Source: Maridesulfovibrio sp.
GTDB taxonomy: Bacteria > Desulfobacterota > Desulfovibrionia > Desulfovibrionales > Desulfovibrionaceae
Assembly: GCF_963676065.1 (NCBI RefSeq)
Contig: NZ_OY780933.1
Location: 2,644,122-2,708,121 of the forward strand
Reading direction: 5' to 3'
DNA: 64,000 nucleotides
This document shows, in pieces, positions 1 through 8,876 of the stretch. Under the pieces are notes generated by a model. The model did no database searches, had not been told where the DNA came from, and was given only the letters and a program-made list of their open reading frames with translations. The stretch's first letter is position 1; every line of letters begins with the position of its first letter. Made by a program: the position numbers and the translations under genes.

Positions 1-2
1 GT

Positions 3-1511
3 GATGGCGAACAGTCACCCGGTGCAACCATGAACATGGGTGAAAAAATCACCATGGCAAGACAGTTGGATAAACTCGGCGTTGACATCATCGAAGCCGG
101 ATTTCCCGCTGCAAGTCAGGGTGACTTTGAAGCTGTGACTGAGATCGCTAAATCTGTGGGTGACATTCAGGTTGCAGGACTTTGCCGGGCCTTGATACCG
201 GATATCGATCGTGCCTTTGAAGCAGTCAAACATGCCAAGAATCCACGTATCCATACCTTTGTAGCTACTTCCGATATCCATATGAAACACAAGTTCAATA
301 AGGAACCGGAAGAGATTATTGAAATGGCCCGCAAGGCTGTGCGCCACGCTGTCTCGTTAACTCCTAATGTCGAATTTTCCGCTGAAGACGCATCCCGGTC
401 CCGCTGGGATTTTCTCGCACAGGTTGTCGAAGTAGCTATCGCTGAAGGGGCGACCACCATCAACATTCCCGATACAGTCGGATACGCTCAGCCGGAAGAA
501 TTCGGTAACTTGATCAAATACTTGATTAAAGAAGTCCCCAATAGTGATAAAGCAATTTTCAGCGTACATTGCCATAATGACCTCGGACTGGCTTGCGCCA
601 ACACTCTGGCTGCCATTAAAGCCGGTGCGCGTCAGGCTGAAGTAACACTTTCCGGTATTGGAGAGCGTGCCGGTAACGCCGCCCTGGAAGAAGTGATCAT
701 GGCCCTGCATACTCGCAAGGATTATTATGATGTTGAAACTTCCGTCATAACTGAAGAGTTGTTTCCTTCATGTCGCCGTCTGGCAAACACCATCGGGCAG
801 CCTATTTCGCCATACAAGGCAATCGTAGGGGCCAACGCATTTGCCCATGAGTCCGGCATCCATCAGGACGGCATGCTCAAGAACCGCCAGACTTACGAGA
901 TTATGACTCCGGAATCTATCGGCAAGAAAGGAACCTCTATTGTTATCGGTAAACATTCCGGCCGTAACGCACTGGGCTCAAAGCTCAGCGAAATGGGATA
1001 TGAGTTGGATGAAGAGCAGATTGCACGGGTTTTTGCCGCTATAAAAACTCTGGCTGATAAAAAAGAAGAAATTTTTGATGAGGACGTTGAAGCTCTGGTT
1101 CTTGAAGAGGCTTACCGTATTCATGACTTGTTCCGGGTAAAAGAACTTTCCGTTTTTTCCGGGACAGCCGGTGTTTCCCCGCATGCAGCTATCGTACTGG
1201 AAGATTTCAGTAAGGATAGCGAGAATCCAATAAGAATGCAGGAAGTGGGTTTCGGCGATGGTCCTATCAACGCGGTCTTTTCAACCATTAATAAAATGGT
1301 CGGCAGAGAACCTAAATTGGAACTTTATTCCGTAAACGCAGTTACCGGCGGTACTGACGCGCAGGGTGCGGTTACGGTTCATATTACCGATAACGGTGTA
1401 AAATCAATTGGGCGCGGTTCTGACGAAGACATTATCGTCGCCAGTGCCAAAGCCTATGTTAACGCTATTAACAGGGTTGAACGCATGAAACAGGAGAAAA
1501 ATAATGCCTAA
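3..1511 (+). CDS. leuA: 2-isopropylmalate synthase (5' end outside window)
   Basis: Condenses acetyl-CoA with 2-oxoisovalerate, the first committed step of leucine synthesis, in the cytosol. The reading frame is already open at base 3 and reads [15 protein letters not shown], the conserved LeuA start region, so only roughly the first dozen codons are missing. ATG at 30 is internal, not the start. The HxH metal motif sits in [11 protein letters not shown] and the glycine-rich [14 protein letters not shown] follows. The C-terminal third matches the LeuA allosteric leucine-binding domain, so feedback inhibition is expected. The stop overlaps the leuC start by 8 bases, indicating translational coupling. 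First visible gene of the leuACDB operon. Confidence 0.96.
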   Translation, partial: DGEQSPGATMNMGEKITMARQLDKLGVDIIEAGFPAASQGDFEAVTEIAKSVGDIQVAGLCRALIPDIDRAFEAVKHAKNPRIHTFVATSDIHMKHKFNKEPEEIIEMARKAVRHAVSLTPNVEFSAEDASRSRWDFLAQVVEVAIAEGATTINIPDTVGYAQPEEFGNLIKYLIKEVPNSDKAIFSVHCHNDLGLACANTLAAIKAGARQAEVTLSGIGERAGNAALEEVIMALHTRKDYYDVETSVITEELFPSCRRLANTIGQPISPYKAIVGANAFAHESGIHQDGMLKNRQTYEIMTPESIGKKGTSIVIGKHSGRNALGSKLSEMGYELDEEQIARVFAAIKTLADKKEEIFDEDVEALVLEEAYRIHDLFRVKELSVFSGTAGVSPHAAIVLEDFSKDSENPIRMQEVGFGDGPINAVFSTINKMVGREPKLELYSVNAVTGGTDAQGAVTVHITDNGVKSIGRGSDEDIIVASAKAYVNAINRVERMKQEKNNA

Positions 1512-2763
1512 AACTTTAGCTGAGAAAATTTTACAGGCTCATACCGAAGAAACTGTGAAAGAGCCGGGCCAGATTGTCCGCTGCAATGTTTCAATGGTAC
1601 TGGCCAACGACATTACCGCCCCTCTCGCCATTAAATCTTTTAAGGCAATGGGCGCGGATCAGGTTTTTGATAAGGATAAAGTAGCCCTTGTCTGTGACCA
1701 TTTTACCCCCAACAAGGACATTGATTCCGCTGAGCAGGTCAAGGTTGTACGTGATTTCGCTCATGAAAAAAATATCACCCACTATTATGAAGGTGGCGAA
1801 GTAGGCGTAGAGCACGCTCTTCTGCCGGAGCTTGGTTTGGTCGGTCCTTCCGATATCGTTATCGGAGCTGATTCGCATACCTGTACTTATGGCGGTCTTG
1901 GAGCATTCGCAACCGGAATGGGGTCCACAGATATCGCAGGCGGTATGGCACTGGGCGAAACATGGTTTAAAGTTCCTCCGACCATCAAAGTTGAAATCGA
2001 CGGTACCCCCGGTAAATTTATCGGTGCTAAAGATTACATCCTTAATCTTATCGGCACCATCGGCGTTTCCGGAGCACTTTATAAGGCTCTCGAATTCAGT
2101 GGTTCCGTTGTAGATGATCTTTCTATTGAAGGCCGCATGACTATTGCCAATATGGCTATCGAAGCTGGCGGTAAAGTCGGTCTGTTCCCTGTCGATGCCA
2201 AGACCCTCGAATACTGCAAGGCCGCTGGACGTACCGGTGATGTAGAATTACGTGCCGATGAAGGCGCTAATTACGAGCGTGTAGTCAAGATTGATGTGAC
2301 CGGCATGAAACCGCAGATTGCCTGCCCGCACCTCCCTGACAATGTTAAGCCTGTTGATGAAGTGAAAGATATGAAGATTCATCAGGCGGTCATCGGTTCC
2401 TGTACCAATGGACGTATAGAAGATCTGCGTATTGCAGCTTCCGTTCTCAAAGGCCATAAGGCTGATAAGAATGTGCGTCTCATCGTTCTGCCTGCCACCC
2501 CGAGTATCTGGAAACAGGCTCTGCGTGAAGGACTTATCGAAATTTTTATGGAATCCGGAGCCATCGTCGGTCCCGCAACCTGCGGTCCCTGTCTCGGCGG
2601 TCACATGGGAATCCTCGCCGGCGGTGAAAGAGCTATCGCCACCACTAACCGCAACTTCAAGGGACGTATGGGCAGCCTCCAAAGTGAGGTCTTCCTCTCC
2701 AGCCCCGCAGTTGCAGCAGCTTCCGCTATTACCGGTATTATTACTGATCCCGAAGCTCTTTAA
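1504..2763 (+). CDS. leuC: 3-isopropylmalate dehydratase large subunit
   Basis: Catalytic [4Fe-4S] subunit of isopropylmalate isomerase, working with LeuD to convert 2- to 3-isopropylmalate. At 419 residues it belongs to the shorter LeuC/HacA branch typical of archaea and many anaerobes, not the roughly 466-residue enterobacterial type. The three cluster-ligating cysteines are visible: C300 in GSCTNGR, and C360 and C363 in CGPCLGG. The substrate-loop motif [11 protein letters not shown] lies near residue 120. The ATG overlaps the end of leuA. A 180-base spacer carrying a short repeat separates it from leuD. Confidence 0.97.
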   Translation: MPKTLAEKILQAHTEETVKEPGQIVRCNVSMVLANDITAPLAIKSFKAMGADQVFDKDKVALVCDHFTPNKDIDSAEQVKVVRDFAHEKNITHYYEGGEVGVEHALLPELGLVGPSDIVIGADSHTCTYGGLGAFATGMGSTDIAGGMALGETWFKVPPTIKVEIDGTPGKFIGAKDYILNLIGTIGVSGALYKALEFSGSVVDDLSIEGRMTIANMAIEAGGKVGLFPVDAKTLEYCKAAGRTGDVELRADEGANYERVVKIDVTGMKPQIACPHLPDNVKPVDEVKDMKIHQAVIGSCTNGRIEDLRIAASVLKGHKADKNVRLIVLPATPSIWKQALREGLIEIFMESGAIVGPATCGPCLGGHMGILAGGERAIATTNRNFKGRMGSLQSEVFLSSPAVAAASAITGIITDPEAL

Positions 2764-2815
2764 TTTTATGCGCTTACGCGCTTTTAATGAAAGATTTAGC
2801 CTTCGGCGGCTTAAG

Positions 2816-2843
2816 CCCTTTGAAAGGGGTTAGGAATCCCAAA
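2816..2843 (+). repeat. short intergenic repeat, copy A (between leuC and leuD)
   Basis: The element reads CCCTTTG...GAATCCCAAA over 28 bases. A diverged copy lies in opposite orientation at 3512-3540, so leuD is flanked by an inverted pair. It sits in the noncoding 180-base leuC-leuD spacer. It looks like a dispersed REP-like element; only these two copies were found here. Confidence 0.45.
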
Positions 2844-2942
2844 CTTATTTTGTAGGGTTTCGCCGACAGGTTCAAGAAGTTGTACGGAATTTATAATTTG
2901 AGTTTCTAGTGGGAAGCAATTCTTTCCAAGGAGAATTAACAT

Positions 2943-3437
2943 ATGTCTATTAAAGGTACTGCACACAGAGTCGGGGCGCATATTGATACTGACGCGATCA
3001 TCCCGGCACGTTTTCTGGTAACTACCGATCCTGATGAGCTTGGCGCCAATTGCATGGAAGGTCTCGAAGCCGGTTGGATCAAGCGCGTTAAGAAAAATGA
3101 TATCATGGTTGCGGATGTGAACTTCGGTTGCGGCTCTTCCCGTGAACACGCGCCTATTTCCATTCTTGGTGCCGGAATTCCTGTTGTTGTCGCGAAAAGT
3201 TTTGCCCGTATTTTCTATCGCAACGGTTTCAACATGGGCCTCATTCTTCTTGAAGTGGGCGATGATTTTGAGAAACTGGGCGATGGCGATCAGCTTGAAG
3301 TTGATGCTGAAAAGGGTGAAATCAAGAATCTCACCACCGGCGAAACCATTACCTGCGCTCCGGTTCCCCCGTTTATGAAGGGAATTCTCGACTGCGGCGG
3401 ACTGGTTGAATACGTGAAAGCCCGTCTTTCCAAATAG
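2943..3437 (+). CDS. leuD: 3-isopropylmalate dehydratase small subunit
   Basis: Swivelling subunit that completes the isopropylmalate isomerase active site with LeuC. At 164 residues it matches the short LeuD class that pairs with the 419-residue LeuC. The [10 protein letters not shown] substrate-recognition motif lies near residues 61-70, and the N-terminal [20 protein letters not shown] segment is typical. A strong AAGGAG Shine-Dalgarno just upstream of the ATG fixes the start. It is third in the leu operon, with long spacers on both sides that carry an inverted pair of short repeats. Confidence 0.96.
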   Translation: MSIKGTAHRVGAHIDTDAIIPARFLVTTDPDELGANCMEGLEAGWIKRVKKNDIMVADVNFGCGSSREHAPISILGAGIPVVVAKSFARIFYRNGFNMGLILLEVGDDFEKLGDGDQLEVDAEKGEIKNLTTGETITCAPVPPFMKGILDCGGLVEYVKARLSK

Positions 3438-3511
3438 TAAATATATTTATGTTTGTTAGGTCGTGCCTAGCACGGCCTAATCGTTCAAGCTGTCGAAGCC
3501 ATATTAAATTG

Positions 3512-3540
3512 TTTGGAATTCTTAGACCTTTTCCAAAGGG
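3512..3540 (-). repeat. short intergenic repeat, copy B (between leuD and leuB)
   Basis: Read on the minus strand this is CCCTTTGG...GAATTCCAAA, a diverged inverted copy of the element at 2816-2843. It lies in the 180-base leuD-leuB spacer. Similarity is about 22 matching positions of 28 with one insertion by eye. Confidence 0.45.
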
Positions 3541-3617
3541 TTTAAGGGTCCCGGCAGGGTCGCAAGGCATCTTAATTATAAGGCGCAATAGCGCGGTAAA
3601 TGAATAGGAATTTTAAA

Positions 3618-4685
3618 ATGAAAATATGCGTAATGCCCGGTGATGGTATCGGGCCTGAAATCATGGAACAAGGCATCAAGGTCTTGAATGTTATCGGCGA
3701 AAAATTCGGTCACAAATTCGAAATCACCGAAGCTTTGATCGGTGGTGCTGCCATCGATGCGACCGGTGTTCCGCTTCCTGATGAAACCGTTAAGGCATGT
3801 AAAGAGTCCGACGCAGTTCTGCTTGGTGCTGTAGGTGGACCCAAATGGGATACCATTGACCCTGCCATACGTCCTGAAAAGGGTCTGCTTGGTATTCGTA
3901 AAGAGCTTTCCCTTTTTGCCAACCTACGTCCTGCTGCATTATTTCCTCAGCTTAAGGATGCAAGTATCCTGCGTCCTGATATTGTTGCAAAGGGCATCGA
4001 TATCATGGTCGTGCGTGAGTTGACCGGTGGTATTTACTTTGGTGAACCTCGCGGTACCAAGGAAGAAAACGGCGAGCGCATGGGTTACAACACCATGGTT
4101 TACTATGAGCATGAAGTAAAACGCATCGCCAAAGTGGCTTTTGAAGCAGCACAGAAGCGCAATAAAAAACTTTGTTCTGTTGATAAAGCTAACGTTTTGG
4201 ACGTTTCCCGCGTTTGGCGTGAAATTGTGATCGAAGTATCCAAGGATTATCCTGATGTGGAACTCAGCCACATGTACGTCGATAACGCCGCTATGCAGCT
4301 TGTGCGTGATCCTTCCCAGTTCGATGTAATTGTGACCGGCAACCTTTTCGGCGACATCCTTTCCGATGAAGCTTCTGTTATCACCGGTTCTATCGGTATG
4401 CTTCCTTCCGCATCTCTGGGCGCATCCAATCCCGGTTTGTACGAGCCTATCCATGGTTCCGCTCCGGACATTGCTGGAGAAAACAAGGCCAACCCGCTGG
4501 CCACGATTCTTTCCATCGCTATGATGCTGCGCTATTCATTCAATATGACTGAAGAAGCAGATTGCATTGAAGCAGCTGTTGAAAAGCCTCTGTCCGATGG
4601 TCTGCGGACAGGCGATATCATGGATGAAGGTGGTAAACTGGTAAGCTGCACCGAAATGGGTGAAGCTGTACTTAAGAATTTGTAA
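3618..4685 (+). CDS. leuB: 3-isopropylmalate dehydrogenase
   Basis: NAD-dependent oxidative decarboxylation of 3-isopropylmalate, the last leucine-specific dehydrogenase step. The protein is 355 residues. [15 protein letters not shown] is the family N-terminus. The Mg/substrate segment [12 protein letters not shown] and the [12 protein letters not shown] motif are present, and the C-terminal NAD segment contains [13 protein letters not shown] prefer the ATG at 3618 over the in-frame ATG at 3600, because AGGAA at 3606-3610 is correctly spaced only for 3618 and the six extra codons are not conserved. Last gene of the leu operon. Confidence 0.96.
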   Translation: MKICVMPGDGIGPEIMEQGIKVLNVIGEKFGHKFEITEALIGGAAIDATGVPLPDETVKACKESDAVLLGAVGGPKWDTIDPAIRPEKGLLGIRKELSLFANLRPAALFPQLKDASILRPDIVAKGIDIMVVRELTGGIYFGEPRGTKEENGERMGYNTMVYYEHEVKRIAKVAFEAAQKRNKKLCSVDKANVLDVSRVWREIVIEVSKDYPDVELSHMYVDNAAMQLVRDPSQFDVIVTGNLFGDILSDEASVITGSIGMLPSASLGASNPGLYEPIHGSAPDIAGENKANPLATILSIAMMLRYSFNMTEEADCIEAAVEKPLSDGLRTGDIMDEGGKLVSCTEMGEAVLKNL

Positions 4686-4764
4686 AATGTTTCGGCGTGT
4701 AGGGAAGGGTGAATTCTTGTAAGAGTTTTCCCTTCCCTACACGCTATCTCCTTCAGAACATTTT
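4684..4764. terminator. large stem-loop after leuB
   Basis: A perfect 15-bp stem pairs 4695-4709 with 4730-4744 around a 20-base loop. An outer 8-bp pairing joins 4684-4691 (starting inside the leuB stop codon) with 4757-4764. There is no long T-run, so it may be a 3'-end stabiliser or a factor-assisted terminator and not a classical intrinsic one. Confidence 0.5.
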
Positions 4765-4823
4765 AATTTGTTTAGTACATAGTTATTTAGGCTGTCTTCG
4801 ATTCATAGACAGTTATATTTTTG

Positions 4824-4860
4824 AGCAGCTGACCTCTTGAGGTCGGGCTGCTTTATTATT
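4824..4860 (+). terminator. intrinsic terminator upstream of GNAT gene
   Basis: AGCAGC-GACCTC pairs with GAGGTC-GCTGCT around a 2-base loop, followed by TTTATTATTT. It probably ends leu-operon transcription. It also argues against translation starting at the TTG at 4837. Confidence 0.65.
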
Positions 4861-4911
4861 TGGTTGCAGCTAAATATACAGATGACCAACTTTTATTGTA
4901 TTCTTTTTACT

Positions 4912-5469
4912 ATGATTAAATTTAAAACTAAACGGCTTGTTTTACGTGGCTGGCAACCAAGTGATTACGCTCCTTTTGCCCGTATTAATGCAGATCAAGA
5001 AGTGATGAAATACTTTCCAACACCGCTTTCTGAAGTAGAAAGTAATGCCAATGCTGAAATAATAAGTAGTTTGATTGATAAGCGAGGTTGGGGATTCTGG
5101 GCTGTCGAAATACCGGCTATTTCTTCGTTCATCGGTTTTGTAGGCTTGCATATTCCAGCTGTAAAACTGCCATTTTCGCCGTGTGTTGAGATTGGCTGGC
5201 GACTTGATAAAGAGTTTTGGGGACATGGTTATGCCACTGAGGCAGCTAATTTTGCCTTGGAATACGGATTCACTGAGCTTGACCTGAATGAGATTGTTTC
5301 CTTTACTGCCACGCAAAATAAAGCGTCACAAGCAGTAATGGAAAGAATCGGTATGAGTCGTGATAGTGAAACCTTTGAGCATCCGTCGATCCCTGTGGGT
5401 AATCCTTTACGCGAGCATTTTCTTTATCGATTAGAGAAGGCCGCATGGATCAAAATGCAGAGCTCATAA
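4912..5469 (+). CDS. GNAT-family N-acetyltransferase (RimJ/RimL-like)
   Basis: A 185-residue acetyltransferase of the RimJ/RimL branch, which transfers acetyl from acetyl-CoA to an amine such as a protein N-terminus. The substrate cannot be told from sequence. It opens MIKFKTKRLVLRGWQPSDYAPF, with the typical 'TxRLxLR' strand. The CoA pyrophosphate loop is EFWGHGYATEA, and the QNKASQAVMERIGM motif follows as usual. An in-frame ATG at 4882 and a TTG at 4837 are possible, but family alignment begins at 4912 and the TTG lies in a terminator hairpin. It is a single gene between leuB and the NifX-like gene. Sequence is more AT-rich than its neighbours. Confidence 0.85.
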   Translation: MIKFKTKRLVLRGWQPSDYAPFARINADQEVMKYFPTPLSEVESNANAEIISSLIDKRGWGFWAVEIPAISSFIGFVGLHIPAVKLPFSPCVEIGWRLDKEFWGHGYATEAANFALEYGFTELDLNEIVSFTATQNKASQAVMERIGMSRDSETFEHPSIPVGNPLREHFLYRLEKAAWIKMQSS

Positions 5470-5629
5470 TTATCCCAAAATATGTATTTAGGCTCGTTTT
5501 GCGCCAAGTGACTTTGGTTATATTTATTAATAAAATGATAATTAGCTGTATTTATTGTACTGATTTTTTTGGCCTCCTTTGTGCAATATTCAATGAAAAG
5601 AATAATTAATTTCAAATAAGGAGGCGATT

Positions 5630-6235
5630 ATGCTTATCGCAGTAAGTGCTAATAATTCAAATGCAGATAGTCAGCTCGACCCTCGTTTCGGCAGGGCCGC
5701 CGGGTTTATGATTTTTAACTCTGAAACTAATGATTTTCATTACATTGATAACAACGGGAACAGCCAGTTGGCTCAGGGGGCCGGTATACAGACGGCTCAG
5801 TTGCTCGCGGAGATGGGTGTAGGCGCGGTTATTTCCGGTACTTTCGGACCTAAGGCAGAAGCTGCTTTGCAAAAGGGTGGAATTCAGATGATAACATCTT
5901 CAGGTACTGTGCGAGCGGCTGTAGAGGCATTTCTAGGTAAAGACTCTACCGCTACTGTCGATCCCGCAGCAGACACCCAGCAGTCTCAAATGGGAGAAGG
6001 ACCTGGTACGAGTGGTGGGTGCCGACGTGCTGGCGGAGCCGGTCGTGGAATGGGCGGTGGCGGTCGCGGAATGGGCGGCGGCGGTCGCGGAACTGGCGGT
6101 GGCGGTCGTGGAATGGGCGGCGGTGGTCGCGGAACTGGCGGCGGCGGTCATGGAACGGGCGGCGGTGGTCGCGGAATGGGCGGCGGCGGTCGTGGAACGG
6201 GCGGCGGAGGTCGCGGAATGGGCGGCAATTCTTGA
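5630..6235 (+). CDS. NifX/NifB-type iron-molybdenum cofactor-binding family protein with Gly-Arg-Met repeat tail
   Basis: Residues 1-105 form a dinitrogenase FeMo-cofactor-binding fold (NifX/NafY/MTH1175 family): the protein opens MLIAVSANNSNADSQLDPRFG, and a GTFGPKAEAALQKGGIQ segment follows. Such stand-alone proteins are thought to carry Fe-S or Fe-Mo clusters. Residues 138 to the end are a low-complexity tail of nine heptapeptides GRG(M/T)GGG, encoded by a 21-bp tandem repeat. No nif genes are nearby. A strong AAGGAGG lies before the ATG. The next gene encodes a CGGC protein, a frequent neighbour of metal-handling genes in anaerobes. Function is inferred from the family only. Confidence 0.85.
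   Translation: MLIAVSANNSNADSQLDPRFGRAAGFMIFNSETNDFHYIDNNGNSQLAQGAGIQTAQLLAEMGVGAVISGTFGPKAEAALQKGGIQMITSSGTVRAAVEAFLGKDSTATVDPAADTQQSQMGEGPGTSGGCRRAGGAGRGMGGGGRGMGGGGRGTGGGGRGMGGGGRGTGGGGHGTGGGGRGMGGGGRGTGGGGRGMGGNS
6041..6226 (+). repeat. 21-bp coding tandem repeat, about 9 copies
   Basis: The unit is GGTCGYGGAAYKGGCGGYGGY. Nine near-perfect copies encode GRG(M/T)GGG heptads at the end of the NifX-like protein. One copy reads GHG. Variation is mostly silent C/T changes plus M/T alternation, so the array probably expands and contracts by slippage. Confidence 0.9.
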
Positions 6236-6265
6236 GCATTAATTAAGTGCAGCGAGAAATAGATA

Positions 6266-6643
6266 ATGACTAAAATCGGCATGATTCGGTGTGAAAAGAA
6301 TGAAAGCAAATGTCCTTTGACCAATTGCATCAAGTCTCTTGATCAGACCATACAGGGTTTTAACACATATGATGAATGCACGCTGACCGGTATATTCACT
6401 TGTCGTTGTCCCGGTGATAATTTCACGGATCTTGTTAAGATTTTAAAATCCAAGGGCGCTGAAACTGTACATGTTGTTACTTGTTCTTTTTCTAAAAAAG
6501 AAAAAGACGGGTGGATATTCGGTAATGGGTTTTGCGAAAAGATTGATGATTTGGCAGAGAAAGCAGCATCGGAAGCAGGCATACCGGTGACTAAAGGAAC
6601 TGCCCATTTGCCTAAGGGGTACGTCCCGGACGTATTTAAGTAG
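6266..6643 (+). CDS. CGGC domain-containing protein
   Basis: A 125-residue protein of the CGGC-domain family (putative metal-binding). It has the family opening KIGMIRCEKNESKCPLTNC, a central FTCRCPGDN (here CRC instead of the CGGC that names the family), and VVTCSF further on. Cysteines in the N-terminal half are arranged as expected for metal or Fe-S binding. It follows the NifX-like gene by 30 bases and is probably cotranscribed. Biochemical role unknown. The altered CGGC motif (CRCPG) is worth noting. Confidence 0.75.
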   Translation: MTKIGMIRCEKNESKCPLTNCIKSLDQTIQGFNTYDECTLTGIFTCRCPGDNFTDLVKILKSKGAETVHVVTCSFSKKEKDGWIFGNGFCEKIDDLAEKAASEAGIPVTKGTAHLPKGYVPDVFK

Positions 6644-6662
6644 TTTCGTACCCAGTAAACAG

Positions 6663-6698
6663 AAAATCCCCGTACGGTAGTAACCGCACGGGGATTTT
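6663..6698. terminator. bidirectional terminator between CGGC gene and dapA
   Basis: AAAATCCCCGT (6663-6673) pairs with ACGGGGATTTT (6688-6698). It lies between convergent genes and has A/T tracts on both sides, so it can stop both transcripts. Confidence 0.8.
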
Positions 6699-6719
6699 AA
6701 ATTGTATAGCTGAAGCGGT

Positions 6720-7598
6720 TTAAATAAGACCGCTTTTTTTGAGCTGAGCTTCCAGCTTTGCCTTGTTGTCATCCATGAGCGGGACAAGTGGCAGCCTGAA
6801 GGATGTCTCGAATTTACCCATCATGCCCATTGCTGTTTTTACCGGGATGGGGTTGGTCTCAAGAAACATAGCTCTGTTCAGAGGTTGCATTTTAAAATGC
6901 AGTTCCTGAGCTTTTTTCATGTCGCCGGCCTTGAAAGCCGCGCACAGATCAGCCATCATGGCTGGTACAATATTGGACACAACGGAAATAACTCCATGTC
7001 CGCCCAGAGAGAGCAGGGGGAGTACTGTGAAGTCGTCACCGGAAAGTACGGTAAATCCTTCAGGGCACTGCTCAATCAAATCAGAAACCTGACCGAGATT
7101 TGCCGTGGCTTCTTTGACTCCGATTACATCAGGTACTTCATTGGCAATCATGGCAATGGTTTCAGGCAGGGCGTTGAGACCTGTTCTGCCTGGTACATTG
7201 TAGAGGATGTACGGCATTGAAGCATCTTCGGAAAGGGCTTTAAAGTGCGCCAGCAAGCCTGCCGGAGTGGGTTTATTGTAGTAAGGTGTGATTTGGAGTG
7301 TGGCGTCCGCACCTGCCTGTTTAGCAAGCTTTGTCAGGTTTACGGCTTCTTTAGTGTTGTTTGAACCCGCACCGGCAATGACAGGGACACGTCCCTTGGC
7401 TTGCTCGACACAGATTCTAATAACCTTCCCTTGTTCTTCATGGGTCATTGTTGCCGCTTCGCCGGTTGTTCCGCAGGGGACAAGTCCGTCGATTCCTTCT
7501 TCAATCTGCCACTCGATCAGTTCGCGGTAAGCATCCTGATCAATCTCTCCGTCTTTGAACGGAGTGACCAGAGCAGTGAATGCTCCTTGAAAAATCAT
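6720..7598 (-). CDS. dapA: 4-hydroxy-tetrahydrodipicolinate synthase
   Basis: Condenses pyruvate with aspartate semialdehyde in the lysine and diaminopimelate pathway. The protein has 292 residues, the usual family length. Catalytic residues are visible: the Schiff-base lysine K162 in GVKEAT, Y133 in YNVPGRTG, and T44-T45 in GTTGE. The start has the family opening [14 protein letters not shown], with a GGAGG-like site upstream. It lies 22 bases downstream of the UshA-like selenoprotein gene on the same strand. Confidence 0.97.
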   Translation of the reverse strand: MIFQGAFTALVTPFKDGEIDQDAYRELIEWQIEEGIDGLVPCGTTGEAATMTHEEQGKVIRICVEQAKGRVPVIAGAGSNNTKEAVNLTKLAKQAGADATLQITPYYNKPTPAGLLAHFKALSEDASMPYILYNVPGRTGLNALPETIAMIANEVPDVIGVKEATANLGQVSDLIEQCPEGFTVLSGDDFTVLPLLSLGGHGVISVVSNIVPAMMADLCAAFKAGDMKKAQELHFKMQPLNRAMFLETNPIPVKTAMGMMGKFETSFRLPLVPLMDDNKAKLEAQLKKSGLI

Positions 7599-7620
7599 CG
7601 TTTAAGCCTCCAAATTTAAT

Positions 7621-8508
7621 TTACTTATGGTCCGAAATGCCATCAAGCAGCTTCACGGTGTCAGGGTCCTCGTGGAGTTTTTCCGTCAAGGTCTGCAGGA
7701 ACCATTTTACGTTTTGACCGGATGACCATTTAAAATTATCTGATCGCACGGGCCATTCGTAAATGTCTATCCTGTTAACCGCTTTTCCTGTCGGGTAGCT
7801 GCGTACCCACAAAGTCTTATCCTTAAAGTTAAGACTTCCGGACATTCCCGGTCCGTCACCGCTCCCGAGAAGAATATCCGGGGGAGCCTCGCCAATGACC
7901 GGGTTGGCGAGAAATTTTTTCTCCCTGAAGTAGCCCCATGAACTCATGGCGATAACGAGATCTGCCTTTTCTCTTTGTTCATTGATCAGTTTGGCGCATT
8001 TATCAATGAGGTCCGGAGAAAGTTCGTAGGAACCTTTTTCAAGGAAAGGAAGAACAATTATCGCCACCTTCTTGCCATTGCTAAGAGGCTTGGTAATAAC
8101 CTGTGCTTCCGAGTTGCTGATCCAGTTTTTCGGAATCCCAGTGGGGGTATTTTGTAGAAAACTGAATTCAGCAGGGCTAAGAATTCCTAAATCATAATTG
8201 TCGATTTGGAAAGCTTGTGCCAGCGCATTTCGTTTTTTATTGGAAACTTTATCGCCTGAAGTCGGCAAAAATTCATAAGCACCGCCGATAATCAGGACGT
8301 CGTGTTTCTGTGCTGTCCTTAAATCCTGAAAATAACCGGCCCGCCGGGCCAGTCCGCCAATGGTCTTGTGTCCTCAGGTAGGGCAGGGGTTAACAGTCCC
8401 GAAGGTGTTGGCTGTATTTGCAATAGACAACAGTACATCCTTGCCAGCATAGGCCATGGAGGTTCCCATGCTGGCAAGGAAAATTAATGCAAAAATAAGA
8501 AATCGCAT
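7621..8508 (-). CDS. UshA-like selenoprotein candidate (in-frame UGA = Sec45)
   Basis: Read through the single TGA at 8376-8374, this is a continuous 295-codon frame. Residues 1-21 are a clear signal peptide (RFLIFALIFLASMGTSMAYA), so the product is exported. After the UGA the sequence continues smoothly as GHKTIGGLARRAGYFQDL..., like UshA/5'-nucleotidase-type proteins. Codon 45 falls in NPCPT-U-GHK, a CxxU redox-type motif. A GC-rich hairpin 20 bases downstream can serve as SECIS. The ATG overlaps the HU stop (TAATG). Only one in-frame stop and no frameshift argue against a pseudogene. The metal-binding residues of a true phosphoesterase are not obvious, so enzymatic activity is uncertain. 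An ORF caller would report only 7621-8268. Confidence 0.8.
8335..8353 (-). promoter_or_regulatory. putative bacterial SECIS hairpin
   Basis: On the mRNA strand ACUGGCCC pairs with GGGCCGGU (8 bp, one U-G) around a GGC loop. The stem begins 20 bases after the UGA, placing the apical GG about 28-30 bases downstream. This fits the short spacing and GG-containing loop of bacterial selenocysteine insertion elements. Confidence 0.65.
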
Positions 8509-8783
8509 TAAGCGTTCAAATATTCTTTAAGCTCTTTACCTGGACGGAAAAAGGGCAGTTTTTTAGGGGTCACGTCTACTACGTCCCCTGTTTTAGGATT
8601 ACGTCCGGTATACCCTTTGTATCCTTTCATCTTGAAACTACCGAATCCTCGAATTTCAACTCTGTCGCCGCGAACAAGCGCTTCTTTAATTGAATCGACA
8701 AATGCGTCAACAATTTCAGCAGATTCATCCACATGGAGACCTTTCTCTTCCGCAAGACTCTTAATCAGTTCGCTTTTGTTCAT
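8508..8783 (-). CDS. HU/IHF-family DNA-binding protein
   Basis: A 91-residue histone-like protein that bends and compacts DNA as a dimer. The family signature is seen in GFGSFKMKGYKGYTGRNPKT, with the DNA-intercalating loop RNPKTGD and the C-terminal FRPGKELKEYLN. I start at ATG 8783 (MNKSELIK) because GGGAGAGG lies directly upstream; a TTG four codons earlier would sit inside that site. The stop codon overlaps the ATG of the UshA-like gene by one base, which implies translational coupling. A second HU gene is at 24566. Confidence 0.95.
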   Translation of the reverse strand: MNKSELIKSLAEEKGLHVDESAEIVDAFVDSIKEALVRGDRVEIRGFGSFKMKGYKGYTGRNPKTGDVVDVTPKKLPFFRPGKELKEYLNA

Positions 8784-8876
8784 GTCCTCTCCCAAATCGT
8801 GTTGAGTGTGACAAGGCAGTGTTTAGCCATTACTAGTTCAAGCATGCCGAAAAGTTACCCTTTTCGTCAAGCATAA

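Noticed and set aside
3600..3617. Upstream ATG start for leuB
   Set aside because: Ribosome site is spaced for 3618 and the extra six residues are not part of the family's N-terminus.
5933..6246. Several alternative-frame ORFs over the 21-bp repeat
   Set aside because: Repeats of length divisible by three keep all frames open; only the NifX-like frame has a start and a conserved domain.
7621..8508. Calling the UshA-like gene a pseudogene or frameshifted
   Set aside because: Only one in-frame stop, it is TGA in a CxxU context, a SECIS-like hairpin follows, and the upstream codons encode an intact signal peptide coupled to HU.
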